From contig CASFQO010000002.1 in the NCBI GenBank assembly GCA_949297145.1, positions 1 to 64,000 on the forward strand: a stretch of 64,000 bases of DNA. Direction: 5' to 3'. The DNA is from an uncultured Alphaproteobacteria bacterium (GTDB taxonomy: Bacteria > Pseudomonadota > Alphaproteobacteria > RF32 > CAG-239). A model generated the notes under the pieces. The model saw only the letters and a list, made by a program, of their open reading frames with translations, was not told where the DNA came from and did not search any database. A program made the position numbers and the translations under genes. Below, in pieces: positions 16,701-24,561 of the stretch (within the stretch, counting starts at the first letter, position 1; each line of letters starts with the position of its first letter).

Positions 16701-17404
16701 TGGATTTTTATAAATTAAATAAAGATATCAGCATCGAGATTAAAAAGAAAAAAATTAAAAATTTTAATCTACGTGTCTTAAGTAATGGTGTTGTGACTTG
16801 TTCTGTTCCAGATAATGTTGAAGAAAAAGATGTTATGGCTTTTCTTCATAAGAAAAGTTCATGGATTCTTCAGAAAGTAGAAAAATATAAAAAACTCCAA
16901 AATGTAAAATCAATTGATATTTTAAAAAATGGTGGTTCTGTTCAACTTTTGGGACGTCATTATAGAATTAATATAACACAATCTCAAAATTTTCATATAG
17001 AGTTTGATGATTTGACAATTAATATTTATTGCAAAGATAAAGAAAATTTAGAATTTATTCAGCAAGAATATAATTCTTATATAAAACAAAAAATGTATAC
17101 GTTTTTTAGTGATGTTCTCGATAGATTATATCCCGTCGTTCGCAGCTACCATATTGCAAAACCAGAGTTAAAAATAAGGAAAATGCAATCTTGTTGGGGA
17201 AATTGTAATCGTTCTAAGCAAATTATTACGATGAATGAATTTCTCTATAAAGCTTCACCGCTATGCATAGAGTATATAGTCCTTCATGAATTATCTCATC
17301 TAATATATCCGTATCATGATAAAAATTTTTATAATTTTATAGAACTTCATATGCCAGATTGGAAAGAAAGAAAAAAATTATTAAATAGTTACTATGCTGT
17401 ATGA
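16700..17404 (+). CDS. YgjP/WLM-type M48-family metalloprotease (DUF45)
   Basis: This 234-residue predicted zinc protease has HELSH at 196-200 and a third His ligand at 206. The family block SCWGNC (about 164-169) and a beta-rich N-terminal DUF45 domain precede it. YgjP-like proteins are standard companions of type I restriction operons, usually directly after hsdR as here. They are suspected of controlling HsdR levels by proteolysis. The ATG uses the last base of the hsdR stop, giving tight coupling. A second, chromosomal YgjP protein lies at 35359-36072 in this same window. Confidence 0.9.
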   Translation: MDFYKLNKDISIEIKKKKIKNFNLRVLSNGVVTCSVPDNVEEKDVMAFLHKKSSWILQKVEKYKKLQNVKSIDILKNGGSVQLLGRHYRINITQSQNFHIEFDDLTINIYCKDKENLEFIQQEYNSYIKQKMYTFFSDVLDRLYPVVRSYHIAKPELKIRKMQSCWGNCNRSKQIITMNEFLYKASPLCIEYIVLHELSHLIYPYHDKNFYNFIELHMPDWKERKKLLNSYYAV

Positions 17405-17710
17405 AGTAACATATTGTCATCAGAGGCATTATGTTAAAAAAAGACAAGGACTTTGACATCCTTGCCTTTCTATGTGCTGTGCTATACAGTTTTTGAACTC
17501 CGAAGTTATATTGTCGTATTGTTTATTAAATTGGAGCGGTAAAAATTCAACCTGTGCGTAAGTTTTTGATGTATCAACCTCAAGTCATTGATGGCGATAA
17601 ATTGAAAAAAACAATATCGAGTCTGGGGGAGGGATAATATCTTTCAGGTGAGATACGAAATTGATTAAAATCCCGTAAGCTATTGAAATACAAAGATTGG
17701 CAATAAAAAA
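17405..17710. other. Non-coding boundary of accessory region
   Basis: No gene is seen in this stretch between the last restriction-locus gene and the tRNA-Gln. It carries one terminator-like hairpin at its left end. No integrase remnant and no visible copy of the tRNA 3' end is found. Confidence 0.45.
17436..17464. terminator. Hairpin downstream of type I operon
   Basis: CAAGGA (17445-17450) pairs with TCCTTG (17459-17464). The minus strand has a T-run after the stem, and the plus strand continues CCTTTC. It lies about 40 bases past the protease stop and can end the restriction operon. Confidence 0.5.
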
Positions 17711-17760
17711 GTTCGGATGTTGCTCAAAAAAAGCCTATTTTGACTTTTAAACATCCGAAC
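17705..17760 (-). terminator. Long-stem hairpin with T-run (minus strand)
   Basis: GTTCGGATGTT (17711-17721) pairs with AACATCCGAAC (17750-17760), 11 bp. The loop itself contains GTCAAAATAGGC. Six T residues follow on the minus strand. It lies after the tRNA-Gln terminator, so it may end a separate small minus-strand transcript. Confidence 0.5.
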
Positions 17761-17783
17761 CAGTATAAATGCTTGATATATAA

Positions 17784-17808
17784 AGAAAAAACCGTCATTT
17801 CTGACGGT
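17784..17808 (-). terminator. tRNA-Gln terminator
   Basis: ACCGTCA (17791-17797) pairs with TGACGGT (17802-17808), followed by T residues on the minus strand. It lies 10 bases after the tRNA 3' end. Confidence 0.85.
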
Positions 17809-17818
17809 TCGTATTCTG

Positions 17819-17893
17819 TGGCTGGGGTGGCTGGATTCGAACCAACGAATGTCGGCACCAAAAGCCGATGCCTTACCACTTGGCGACACCCCA
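17819..17893 (-). tRNA. tRNA-Gln (anticodon TTG)
   Basis: This is a 75-base cloverleaf on the minus strand. The acceptor stem TGGGGTG pairs with CACCCCA, and the anticodon arm TCGGC-TTTTGGT-GCCGA shows TTG. A GGTTCGAATCC T-arm follows, and the 3' CCA is encoded. A terminator follows directly. tRNA genes are common integration points for islands, and the restriction region lies on its 3' side. Confidence 0.95.
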
Positions 17894-18147
17894 ACGATCT
17901 GTGGTAAAAACTTAATCAACTTAAGCAAAAACATATCTATGCTAAAAAATATATAAATGCAAGTGTTTTTTTGCAAATTGTGAAAAATATTTGCAAGAAG
18001 AAAATAAAGCGTTGTAATTAAAGAAAAATATTTAAGATAAATGTGCATGAACAACACTATTCTAAGAGGATAAATGAATAAAAAAGCTAAGAATAATAAG
18101 AACATAACAAGAAAATAAAAAAATCTTAGTATAACTTTATCCATCCC

Positions 18148-18176
18148 TTTACAGCCCCAAAACTCCTACTTATACT
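18148..18176 (+). promoter_or_regulatory. Predicted nrdAB promoter
   Basis: TTTACA (18148-18153), a 17-base spacer and TATACT (18171-18176) match sigma70 well. They lie 34 bases before the nrdA start. The 250 bases between this and the tRNA-Gln are AT-rich with no other feature seen. No clear NrdR box was found. Confidence 0.65.
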
Positions 18177-18209
18177 GCGCACAAATAACAGAGTAAAAAA
18201 GAGGGAAAA

Positions 18210-20489
18210 ATGGCTGTGGAACTAATCAAAAGAAACGGAAAAAAAGAAGAATTTTCAATATTTAAGATTCAAAAATTATTAAATTACGTATGCAAGGGTT
18301 ATAAGCTTGATGCGCATAAACCGCTGCTTAATTTAGATGAGTATTTGAAAGATGGAATGACAACATCAGATTTATTTAATGCTCTGACAATGAATGTCTT
18401 AAACTTGACATCGGTAGAAGAACCGGAATGGAAAAATGTTGCCGGACGTCTAAAAATGTTGGCTCTCTACAAAAAGACATCGCAACTGCGCCAAGTTCCC
18501 AAGAATGCATCGCCCTATGATTATGTTCGTTTCTTAGACTATGCGATTGATAATAAGGTGTACGATTCAGTAATCAAAGAGAAATACTCCGCTGAAGAAA
18601 TTAAAGAAGCCGCAAGTTTCATTAAGCCGGAATTTGATATGGTATACGATTATGCCGGTGCCAATTTGCTGATAAAGCGTTATTTGTGTGAATTTAAGGA
18701 TAATATTGTGGAATTGCCGCAAGATATGTTTTTATCCATTGCGCTATTGGTAGAGCAGAACGAAGATAAGGCAACACGTATGGCCAAAGTAAAAGATACT
18801 TATGAAAAACTGGCCGATCGCAAGATTTCTTTGGGCACACCGTTGTTGATGAATTTAAGACGCCCGAACGGTAATTTAAGTTCTTGTTTCATAACCGCCA
18901 TGGAAGATACGAGAGAGTCCATATTTTATGTTATAGACCAAGTAGCTTCCATCTCAAAATTTGGCGGTGGCGTTGGCGTTAATATCTCACGCGTCAGAGC
19001 CAAGGGGGCAAGAATTAAAGGGATTAAAAACTCTTCCGGTGGTGTTATACCGTGGATTCGTATCTTAAATGATACAGCCGTTGCCGTAAACCAACAAGGC
19101 AAAAGAAAAGGAGCCGTTACGGTATCTTTGGATATGTGGCATTTAGATATTGAAGATTTTCTGGAATTGAGAACCGAAAACGGCGACCAACGAATGAAAG
19201 CCTATGATATCTTTCCGCAGATTGTTGTGCCGGATTTATTTATGCAAAAAGTAGAGAATAATGAAGATTGGTTGATGGTAGACCCGCACGAAGTTCGGAC
19301 AAAATATGGGATAGAATTAGCCAATCTTTGGGGCAAAGAGTTTGAAAAGGCCTATAATCAACTGTATTTAGAGGCCTCTTTTGGTAAGTTAGAGTTATAT
19401 AAATTCTATCCGGCCAAAGAATTGCTGAAAAAAGTAATGCGTTCACAAATAGAAACCGGTATGCCGTATATTGCGTTTAAGGATACTCTGAACAGATATA
19501 ACCCGAACAAGCATGATGGTATTATTGTCGGCACCAATCTCTGCACAGAGTCACATAGTAATGTGCGCCCGAGCCATATCGAAGATGATGTTTTAGAAAA
19601 TGGCAAAGTAACGAGACGCGCCGATGGCGGATTAGTACACGTTTGCAATCTGGTTTCCATAAACTTAGCCAACATAGATTCGGATGAAGAGTTAGAAAGT
19701 GTCTGCGAGACCTCTGTTCGGTTGTTGGATAACGCGATAGACTTCACCAAAGTACCGGTCTTAGAGGGGCAACAACATAATAAGCGCTATCGGACAATTG
19801 GTGTCGGGGCAATGGGATTGGCTGACAAATTGGCCAAAAACAATGTGCCGTATATTTTGTCAGCGGATTATGTGGATGAATTGTTTGAAAAGATTGCCAT
19901 ATTTAACATCCGCGCATCAATTAAGCTTGCCAAAGAAAAAGGAACATTTGGAGCTTATGAAGGTTCGGATTGGAGTAAAGGGATTATTTTAGGTCATGAT
20001 GAAACCTGGTTTGCAAAAAATGCCAAACATCCGAAAGCCTGGGAAGAGATTTTTGCCGATTTACAAAAATATGGGATTAGAAACAGCCAAATAGCTGCCA
20101 TCGCACCAAATACAAGTTCATCGCTGATACAAGGCTGCACCGCTTCGGTATTACCGATTTATAGCAAATTTTTTGTAGAAACACACGGCAAAGGCTCTAT
20201 CCCGAATTGCCCGCCGTATATTCGTGAAAAATTCTGGTTCTATCAAGAAAACCGCAACATCAGTCAAGAAACGGTGATAGACGTGATGTCTAGAATTAAC
20301 AAGTGGATAGACACGGGAATATCCATAGAGTTGATGTATAATTTGAATCGCAATATTCGCGCCAAAGACATATATGATACGATTATGAGTGCCTGGAAAA
20401 AGGACATCAAAACATTATACTATACAAGAACCATTCAAAAAGACGGCTCCAGTCTCGAAAAAGAAGAATGTGTCAGCTGCGCCGGATAA
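18210..20489 (+). CDS. nrdA: Class Ia ribonucleoside-diphosphate reductase, alpha subunit
   Basis: This 759-residue protein reduces ribonucleoside diphosphates to deoxy forms, using a radical delivered by NrdB. An N-terminal ATP-cone (about 1-90, VELIKRNGKKEEF) gives allosteric activity control. The active site NLCTES near 434-439 carries the radical Cys and Glu. A second redox Cys lies in SSCF near residue 230. The C-terminus ends in a CVSC thioredoxin/glutaredoxin shuttle pair. Length matches E. coli NrdA. The start is ATG with GAGGG upstream. nrdB follows after 19 bases. Confidence 0.97.
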   Translation: MAVELIKRNGKKEEFSIFKIQKLLNYVCKGYKLDAHKPLLNLDEYLKDGMTTSDLFNALTMNVLNLTSVEEPEWKNVAGRLKMLALYKKTSQLRQVPKNASPYDYVRFLDYAIDNKVYDSVIKEKYSAEEIKEAASFIKPEFDMVYDYAGANLLIKRYLCEFKDNIVELPQDMFLSIALLVEQNEDKATRMAKVKDTYEKLADRKISLGTPLLMNLRRPNGNLSSCFITAMEDTRESIFYVIDQVASISKFGGGVGVNISRVRAKGARIKGIKNSSGGVIPWIRILNDTAVAVNQQGKRKGAVTVSLDMWHLDIEDFLELRTENGDQRMKAYDIFPQIVVPDLFMQKVENNEDWLMVDPHEVRTKYGIELANLWGKEFEKAYNQLYLEASFGKLELYKFYPAKELLKKVMRSQIETGMPYIAFKDTLNRYNPNKHDGIIVGTNLCTESHSNVRPSHIEDDVLENGKVTRRADGGLVHVCNLVSINLANIDSDEELESVCETSVRLLDNAIDFTKVPVLEGQQHNKRYRTIGVGAMGLADKLAKNNVPYILSADYVDELFEKIAIFNIRASIKLAKEKGTFGAYEGSDWSKGIILGHDETWFAKNAKHPKAWEEIFADLQKYGIRNSQIAAIAPNTSSSLIQGCTASVLPIYSKFFVETHGKGSIPNCPPYIREKFWFYQENRNISQETVIDVMSRINKWIDTGISIELMYNLNRNIRAKDIYDTIMSAWKKDIKTLYYTRTIQKDGSSLEKEECVSCAG

Positions 20490-20508
20490 GTTAGGAGGTT
20501 AAATTAAA

Positions 20509-21543
20509 ATGCAAAGAAAAAAACTGTTTAATATAGAGGGAAATGATGAGATTATTAACCGCCGGATGATTGGCGGAAACGTGACGAATTTGTTCAATTT
20601 AAACAACGTAAAATATCAATGGGCAAATAAAGTCTATCGTTTGATGATGGAAAACTTTTGGATTCCGGAAAAGGTATCTTTGTTTGATGATAAAAGAGCG
20701 TATGAAGAACTAACCGTATCAGAAAAGAAAGCTTATGATGGAATTTTATCATTTTTGGTATTTCTGGATAGTATTCAGACAAACAATCTGCCGAATATCA
20801 GCGAATATATTACAGCGCCTGAAGTAAACTTGATTTTAGCCATTCAAACTTATCAAGAGGCGGTTCACTCTCAAAGTTATGCTTATATTATTGAAAGCAT
20901 TATTCCTGCAGCAAAACGTGCCGAGATATATGACAAGTGGCGTGAAGATAAGATTTTGTTAGAAAGAAACAAATACATTGCCGAGATATATCAGAACTTT
21001 ATAGATAATAAGAGTGATGTAAACTTTGCGCGCGTATTGATAGCTAATTATTTGTTGGAAGGCGTATATTTTTATAATGGATTTAATTTCTTTTATAACC
21101 TTGCGGCAAGAAGCCTAATGATAGGAACGGCAGATGAAATAAAATACATCAACCGCGACGAATTGACACATTGCGTCATCTTTGCGAATATGATAAGAGA
21201 AATTATGAAAGAAAATTCAGGATTTTTTAACCAAGATGAAATATACGCTATGTTTGATAAAGCCGTTGAGCAAGAAATCGCTTGGAGCAATCACATTATC
21301 GGCAATAACATTATCGGCATTACCGAAAAGACCATAGAGGAGTATACCAAATTTATTGCCAATAAGCGTTTAAAAGATATCGGGTTAAGCCCAAGATATG
21401 AAGGTTTTGACACAAACCCATACAAACAACTTGAAAAAGTTGCCGATACCAACGGTGAGGGTAATGTAAAAGGTAATTTCTTTGAAGCCAATGTATCGTC
21501 ATACAATCAAAGTACGGCGGTAGAAGGCTGGGATGAAATTTAA
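20509..21543 (+). CDS. nrdB: Class Ia ribonucleoside-diphosphate reductase, beta subunit
   Basis: This 344-residue diiron protein holds the tyrosyl radical. All ligand motifs align with E. coli NrdB: Asp in FLDSIQ, Glu and His in QEAVHSQSY with the radical Tyr at its end, Glu in LLEGVYFY, and Glu/His in RDELTHCV. It is preceded by a strong AGGAGG SD and is the second gene of the nrdAB operon. The C-terminal acidic WDEI tail would dock on NrdA. This subunit has the radical Tyr, so it is a standard Ia/Ib type rather than the Tyr-less Ic form. Confidence 0.96.
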   Translation: MQRKKLFNIEGNDEIINRRMIGGNVTNLFNLNNVKYQWANKVYRLMMENFWIPEKVSLFDDKRAYEELTVSEKKAYDGILSFLVFLDSIQTNNLPNISEYITAPEVNLILAIQTYQEAVHSQSYAYIIESIIPAAKRAEIYDKWREDKILLERNKYIAEIYQNFIDNKSDVNFARVLIANYLLEGVYFYNGFNFFYNLAARSLMIGTADEIKYINRDELTHCVIFANMIREIMKENSGFFNQDEIYAMFDKAVEQEIAWSNHIIGNNIIGITEKTIEEYTKFIANKRLKDIGLSPRYEGFDTNPYKQLEKVADTNGEGNVKGNFFEANVSSYNQSTAVEGWDEI

Positions 21544-21570
21544 TAAAACTAGAAAAAACCGAGGTGCAGA

Positions 21571-22176
21571 ATGAATTTCTTTGCAGAGTTTAATCTTCGC
21601 GAGCTCTTTAGTGCATTTGTTGTATTACTGGCGATTACGGATATTCCAGGTAATATTCCGATAGTCATCAGTTTACAAAATAAAGGAATACACATCAGTG
21701 CTCGCCGTGCCTTTTGGTATTCACTGGTTCTTTTGGTATTTTTCTTTTATGCCGGAGAAGCCTTTTTGAAGTTATTTGGATTGGATATATCATCGTTTGC
21801 GATAGCCGGTGCGTTGATTGTCTTTTTGTTTAGCTTAGAGATGATACTAGACATCAATTTGGTGAGTGAAGGAACGGATATTTCCAGCGATGCAACATTT
21901 GTGCCGGTTGTTTTCCCGTTGTTTGTAGGCGCCGGAGTGTTGACAGCACTGTTGGCAATTCGGTCACAATATGCCGATATCAATGTATTGATAGCCGTAC
22001 TATTAAACTGTATAGCGATATATGCCACAATAAGATTATCACGCTTTTTCAAAAAGCATTTAAGCGGCGCCGCCATATATGTGATGAAGAAGTTTTTCGG
22101 AATGGTCTTGCTGGCAATCTCGGTTAAATTATTTATAACAAACGTTGCCGTACTCGTCCAACAAATTAACGGTTAA
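21571..22176 (+). CDS. MarC-family (UPF0056) integral membrane protein
   Basis: This 201-residue protein has six predicted membrane helices, including the DIPGNIPI N-terminal segment and a FPLFVGAGVLTALLA segment, both typical of UPF0056/MarC. Transport substrate is unknown for the family, and the old multiple-antibiotic-resistance link is not supported. It follows nrdB by 27 bases with AGGTG-like sequence upstream, so it is probably cotranscribed with nrdAB. It ends before a strong bidirectional terminator. Confidence 0.9.
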   Translation: MNFFAEFNLRELFSAFVVLLAITDIPGNIPIVISLQNKGIHISARRAFWYSLVLLVFFFYAGEAFLKLFGLDISSFAIAGALIVFLFSLEMILDINLVSEGTDISSDATFVPVVFPLFVGAGVLTALLAIRSQYADINVLIAVLLNCIAIYATIRLSRFFKKHLSGAAIYVMKKFFGMVLLAISVKLFITNVAVLVQQING

Positions 22177-22195
22177 TAGCAAAACATAAAATAAA

Positions 22196-22244
22196 CAAAA
22201 AAAGAGCCCCGAAACAGAAAATCTGTTAGGGGCTCAGTTGTTTT
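22196..22244. terminator. Bidirectional terminator
   Basis: GAGCCCC (22204-22210) pairs with GGGGCTC (22229-22235), with an inner ACAGA/TCTGT stem. A-run before and T-rich sequence after allow use from both sides. It ends the nrdAB-marC unit and the convergent minus-strand gene. Confidence 0.85.
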
Positions 22245-22791
22245 AATAAACATGATTGTAAGCACGAACAGTTTGTTCAATTAAAACCGTCTCATGCTCG
22301 TCGCAAGGCAACTTAGCAATATTTTCAATAGGGTGAGGCGTGGAGTCGGAAAGTGTAAACGGCGACCATATTTCTTGGTAATCAAGTATAATATTATTCC
22401 AAGTTGCCGCGCAAAGAGTATAAGCATTTGCAAATACAGGATTTTTATGAAAAATTTTCACAAAAGCCTCATGCGTGCAAATAAGAACAATATGCGAAGC
22501 ATGAATATGCTCACCTTCCATTTCCAGATAATCCAAAAAAGCCCGAATATCTGAAGAAGAAGCCTGATGATTAAGAGCAGTCGTTTCACAAATTCCGCGA
22601 ACGGCACAAACGAGATTAAAAACTCTGGCAGAGGTCAAAGCTTCATCATTACCGGAAGCAAAAAACATCTGCGGTTTTCCAAATTTTTCGGTAACAATTT
22701 TAGCTAACAAAAACAAAGCTTTTGCATCACTAAGAGAGATACTGCCGTAAGCATTTAAATCTGCGCAACGAACAAAAGTTAAATGTACCAT
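22243..22791 (-). CDS. Degenerate histidine-phosphatase-like protein
   Basis: In this 182-residue protein the N-terminal LTFVRCAD, then SLSDAKALFLLAKIV and FASGNDEALTSARVF, follows the order of phosphoglycerate-mutase/histidine phosphatase proteins (VRHGE, T..G..QA, SSPL.RA..TA). The catalytic RHG is RCA here. The later IVLICTHEAF keeps the family's second His. This points to a non-catalytic relative, but the family assignment is inference. No SD is obvious. It is monocistronic and convergent with the MarC gene. Confidence 0.6.
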   Translation of the reverse strand: MVHLTFVRCADLNAYGSISLSDAKALFLLAKIVTEKFGKPQMFFASGNDEALTSARVFNLVCAVRGICETTALNHQASSSDIRAFLDYLEMEGEHIHASHIVLICTHEAFVKIFHKNPVFANAYTLCAATWNNIILDYQEIWSPFTLSDSTPHPIENIAKLPCDEHETVLIEQTVRAYNHVY

Positions 22792-22935
22792 AAAATAATA
22801 GATTAATGATTAAAATAAAAATTAAAAAACTTCCGCAAGGATAAGCAACGGTAAGAAAAAAATCAAGTTTTTTTTGTATAAATTATCTCAAAAAGCCATA
22901 AAAACAAAATTTCTGCAATAAAGCCGGATAAGGTC

Positions 22936-22941
22936 TTGACA
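22936..22941 (+). promoter_or_regulatory. -35-like element of cysS leader
   Basis: A consensus TTGACA lies 46 bases before the leader-peptide ATG. The best -10 (TACTAT, 22964-22969) is 22 bases away, which is too far, so the exact promoter is unresolved. Confidence 0.35.
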
Positions 22942-22986
22942 AAGAAGATAAAACATTTCAAACTACTATCCGAAAAGTGAGGAAAA

Positions 22987-23034
22987 ATGTTGAAAGTAAA
23001 TGAAATCAAAGAGTGTTGTTGCGGCAAAGCGTAA
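22987..23034 (+). CDS. Cysteine leader peptide of cysS attenuator
   Basis: This 15-codon ORF is read MLKVNEIKECCCGKA. It has AGGAAAA as SD and three consecutive Cys codons (TGT TGT TGC, 23014-23022) just before the stop. It lies 91 bases upstream of cysteinyl-tRNA synthetase and is followed by mutually exclusive hairpins. Slow decoding when charged Cys-tRNA is scarce would stall the ribosome on those codons. Three adjacent Cys in a 15-residue ORF in this position is very unlikely by chance. Confidence 0.85.
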   Translation: MLKVNEIKECCCGKA

Positions 23035-23101
23035 GATTGCTGCCACGCTGGTTTCAGCTACAAAAAACAATGAGGCAGCCTGAGAAAGACTGTCTTTTTT
23101 T
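23021..23101 (+). promoter_or_regulatory. Transcription attenuator controlling cysS
   Basis: There are four pairing segments. Segment 1 is GCGGCAA (23021-23027) and pairs with segment 2, TTGCTGC (23037-23043), with one wobble. Segment 2, as GCTGCC (23039-23044), pairs perfectly with segment 3, GGCAGC (23074-23079). Segment 3, as AGGCAG (23073-23078), pairs with segment 4, CTGTCT (23090-23095), followed by a T-run to 23101: an intrinsic terminator. A ribosome stalled at the Cys codons covers segment 1. This frees 2 to pair with 3 and prevents the terminator, so cysS is read when Cys-tRNA is low. Confidence 0.82.
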
Positions 23102-23125
23102 ATTAAACACAAGAAGGAAAAGAAA

Positions 23126-24547
23126 ATGAGTGTATATTTATATAATACCAGGACCAGAAGCAAAGATGAGTTTAAACCGTTAAATCCGCCGTTGGTAACA
23201 ATGTATTGCTGTGGCCCGACCGTATATAACTATGCACACATCGGCAATTTGCGGACGTATATATTTGAAGATTTGTTGGTCAACACCTTAAAACTCGCCG
23301 GATATAAAGTAAAGCACGTTATGAACGTGACCGATGTCGGACACTTGACCAGTGACGGTGATGAGGGTGAAGATAAGATGAAAGTAGCTGCCGAACGCGA
23401 AAAAAAAAGCGTTCTGGAAATTGCTCGTATGTATGAAGATGCCTTTTTCCGTCATACCAAAGAATTGGGTCTGGCACGCCCGACAGTTGTATGCCGCGCA
23501 ACCGAGCATATTCAAGATATGATAGATTTTATCAAAGATTTGGAAAATAAGGGGTTTGCCTATATTTCTAACGGTAACGTATATTTTGATACGTCAAAGT
23601 TCCCGAAATACGGATGCTTATCCGGCCAAAGTCGTGAAGATTTGAAACATGGCGCACGTACCGAGCAGGATATGAATAAACGCAATCCGTCAGATTTCGT
23701 GTTGTGGTTTACGTCATCAAAATTTGAAAATCAGATATTGCAGTGGGATTCTCCATGGGGAAGAGGGTATCCGGGTTGGCATATAGAATGCTCAGCCATG
23801 TCCACAAAATATCTTGGGGAAAGAATAGATATTCACTGCGGCGGAATTGATCATATTCCGGTTCACCACGAAAATGAAATAGCGCAAAGTGAGGCACACT
23901 TAGGTCATGAGTGGGTAAATTTCTGGGTTCATATGGAATTTTTGAATAACAAATCCGGCAAGATGAGTAAGTCCAAAGGTGGCTTTTTAACCCTGGATAC
24001 GTTAAAAGAAAAAGGCTATGAACCAGTACATTACAAATATTTCTGCTTAACCTCGCATTATCGCAGCTCTGCCATCTTTTCGGATGAAGCGATGGATGCC
24101 GCAAAAAAGGCGTATGAAAATTTGGCAGATTATGTTGCAACCTTTAAGGCCGAAAATGAAAATAAAACTTTATCGGCTCAAGAGCAGGAAGAATTGGCTA
24201 AATTGACCGCAGAGTTTGACAGTTATTTGTTTGATGATTTGAAAACACCGGTTGCATTGTCATACATGTGGAATGTTGTTAAAGATAACAGCAAATCATC
24301 TGGTTTACGCTTGGTCTTTTTAATGCATGTGGATGGGGTTTTGCATTTATTCTTAAAAGACATTGCACCAAAGCAAAAAGAAACGGTAGAAGTAACACCG
24401 GAGATTAAAGCTTTGTTGGATCAAAGAGCCGAAGCAAGAGCAGCGAAAGATTGGGCAAAATCAGATGAGATTCGCGATAAACTGGCGGCACTGGGCGTTG
24501 GTGTTAAAGATTTGCCAAATAAAGAGATAGAATTGATAAAACTCTAA
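23126..24547 (+). CDS. cysS: Cysteinyl-tRNA synthetase
   Basis: This 473-residue class I synthetase charges tRNA-Cys. HIGH-type motif is YAHIGNLRTY near residues 36-45. KMSKSKGG lies near 273-280. Zinc ligands fit the family: Cys in YCCGPTVYN, Cys in HIECSAMS, and His/Glu in HHENEIAQSE. The C-terminal helical anticodon-binding domain ends in a DKLAALGVGVKDLP motif. It has an AAGGAAAAG SD. Expression is predicted to be set by the upstream Cys-codon attenuator. An SDR gene follows closely. Confidence 0.97.
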   Translation: MSVYLYNTRTRSKDEFKPLNPPLVTMYCCGPTVYNYAHIGNLRTYIFEDLLVNTLKLAGYKVKHVMNVTDVGHLTSDGDEGEDKMKVAAEREKKSVLEIARMYEDAFFRHTKELGLARPTVVCRATEHIQDMIDFIKDLENKGFAYISNGNVYFDTSKFPKYGCLSGQSREDLKHGARTEQDMNKRNPSDFVLWFTSSKFENQILQWDSPWGRGYPGWHIECSAMSTKYLGERIDIHCGGIDHIPVHHENEIAQSEAHLGHEWVNFWVHMEFLNNKSGKMSKSKGGFLTLDTLKEKGYEPVHYKYFCLTSHYRSSAIFSDEAMDAAKKAYENLADYVATFKAENENKTLSAQEQEELAKLTAEFDSYLFDDLKTPVALSYMWNVVKDNSKSSGLRLVFLMHVDGVLHLFLKDIAPKQKETVEVTPEIKALLDQRAEARAAKDWAKSDEIRDKLAALGVGVKDLPNKEIELIKL

Positions 24548-24561
24548 GAAAAGGAGGTAAA

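Noticed and set aside
1-17404. Prophage or integrative element
   Set aside because: No integrase, transposase, capsid, portal, relaxase or visible att repeat. It is called an accessory region only.
17680-18144. Minus-strand frame covering the tRNA-Gln region
   Set aside because: It runs through the tRNA and its terminators, and its composition is that of AT-rich non-coding DNA.
22936-23126. T-box riboswitch before cysS
   Set aside because: No T-box consensus (TGGNACCGCG-like) or specifier-loop structure. The short Cys ORF and nested pairings explain the region better.
23709-24140. Minus-strand frame inside cysS
   Set aside because: Shadow of a core gene with all expected motifs. No own signals.
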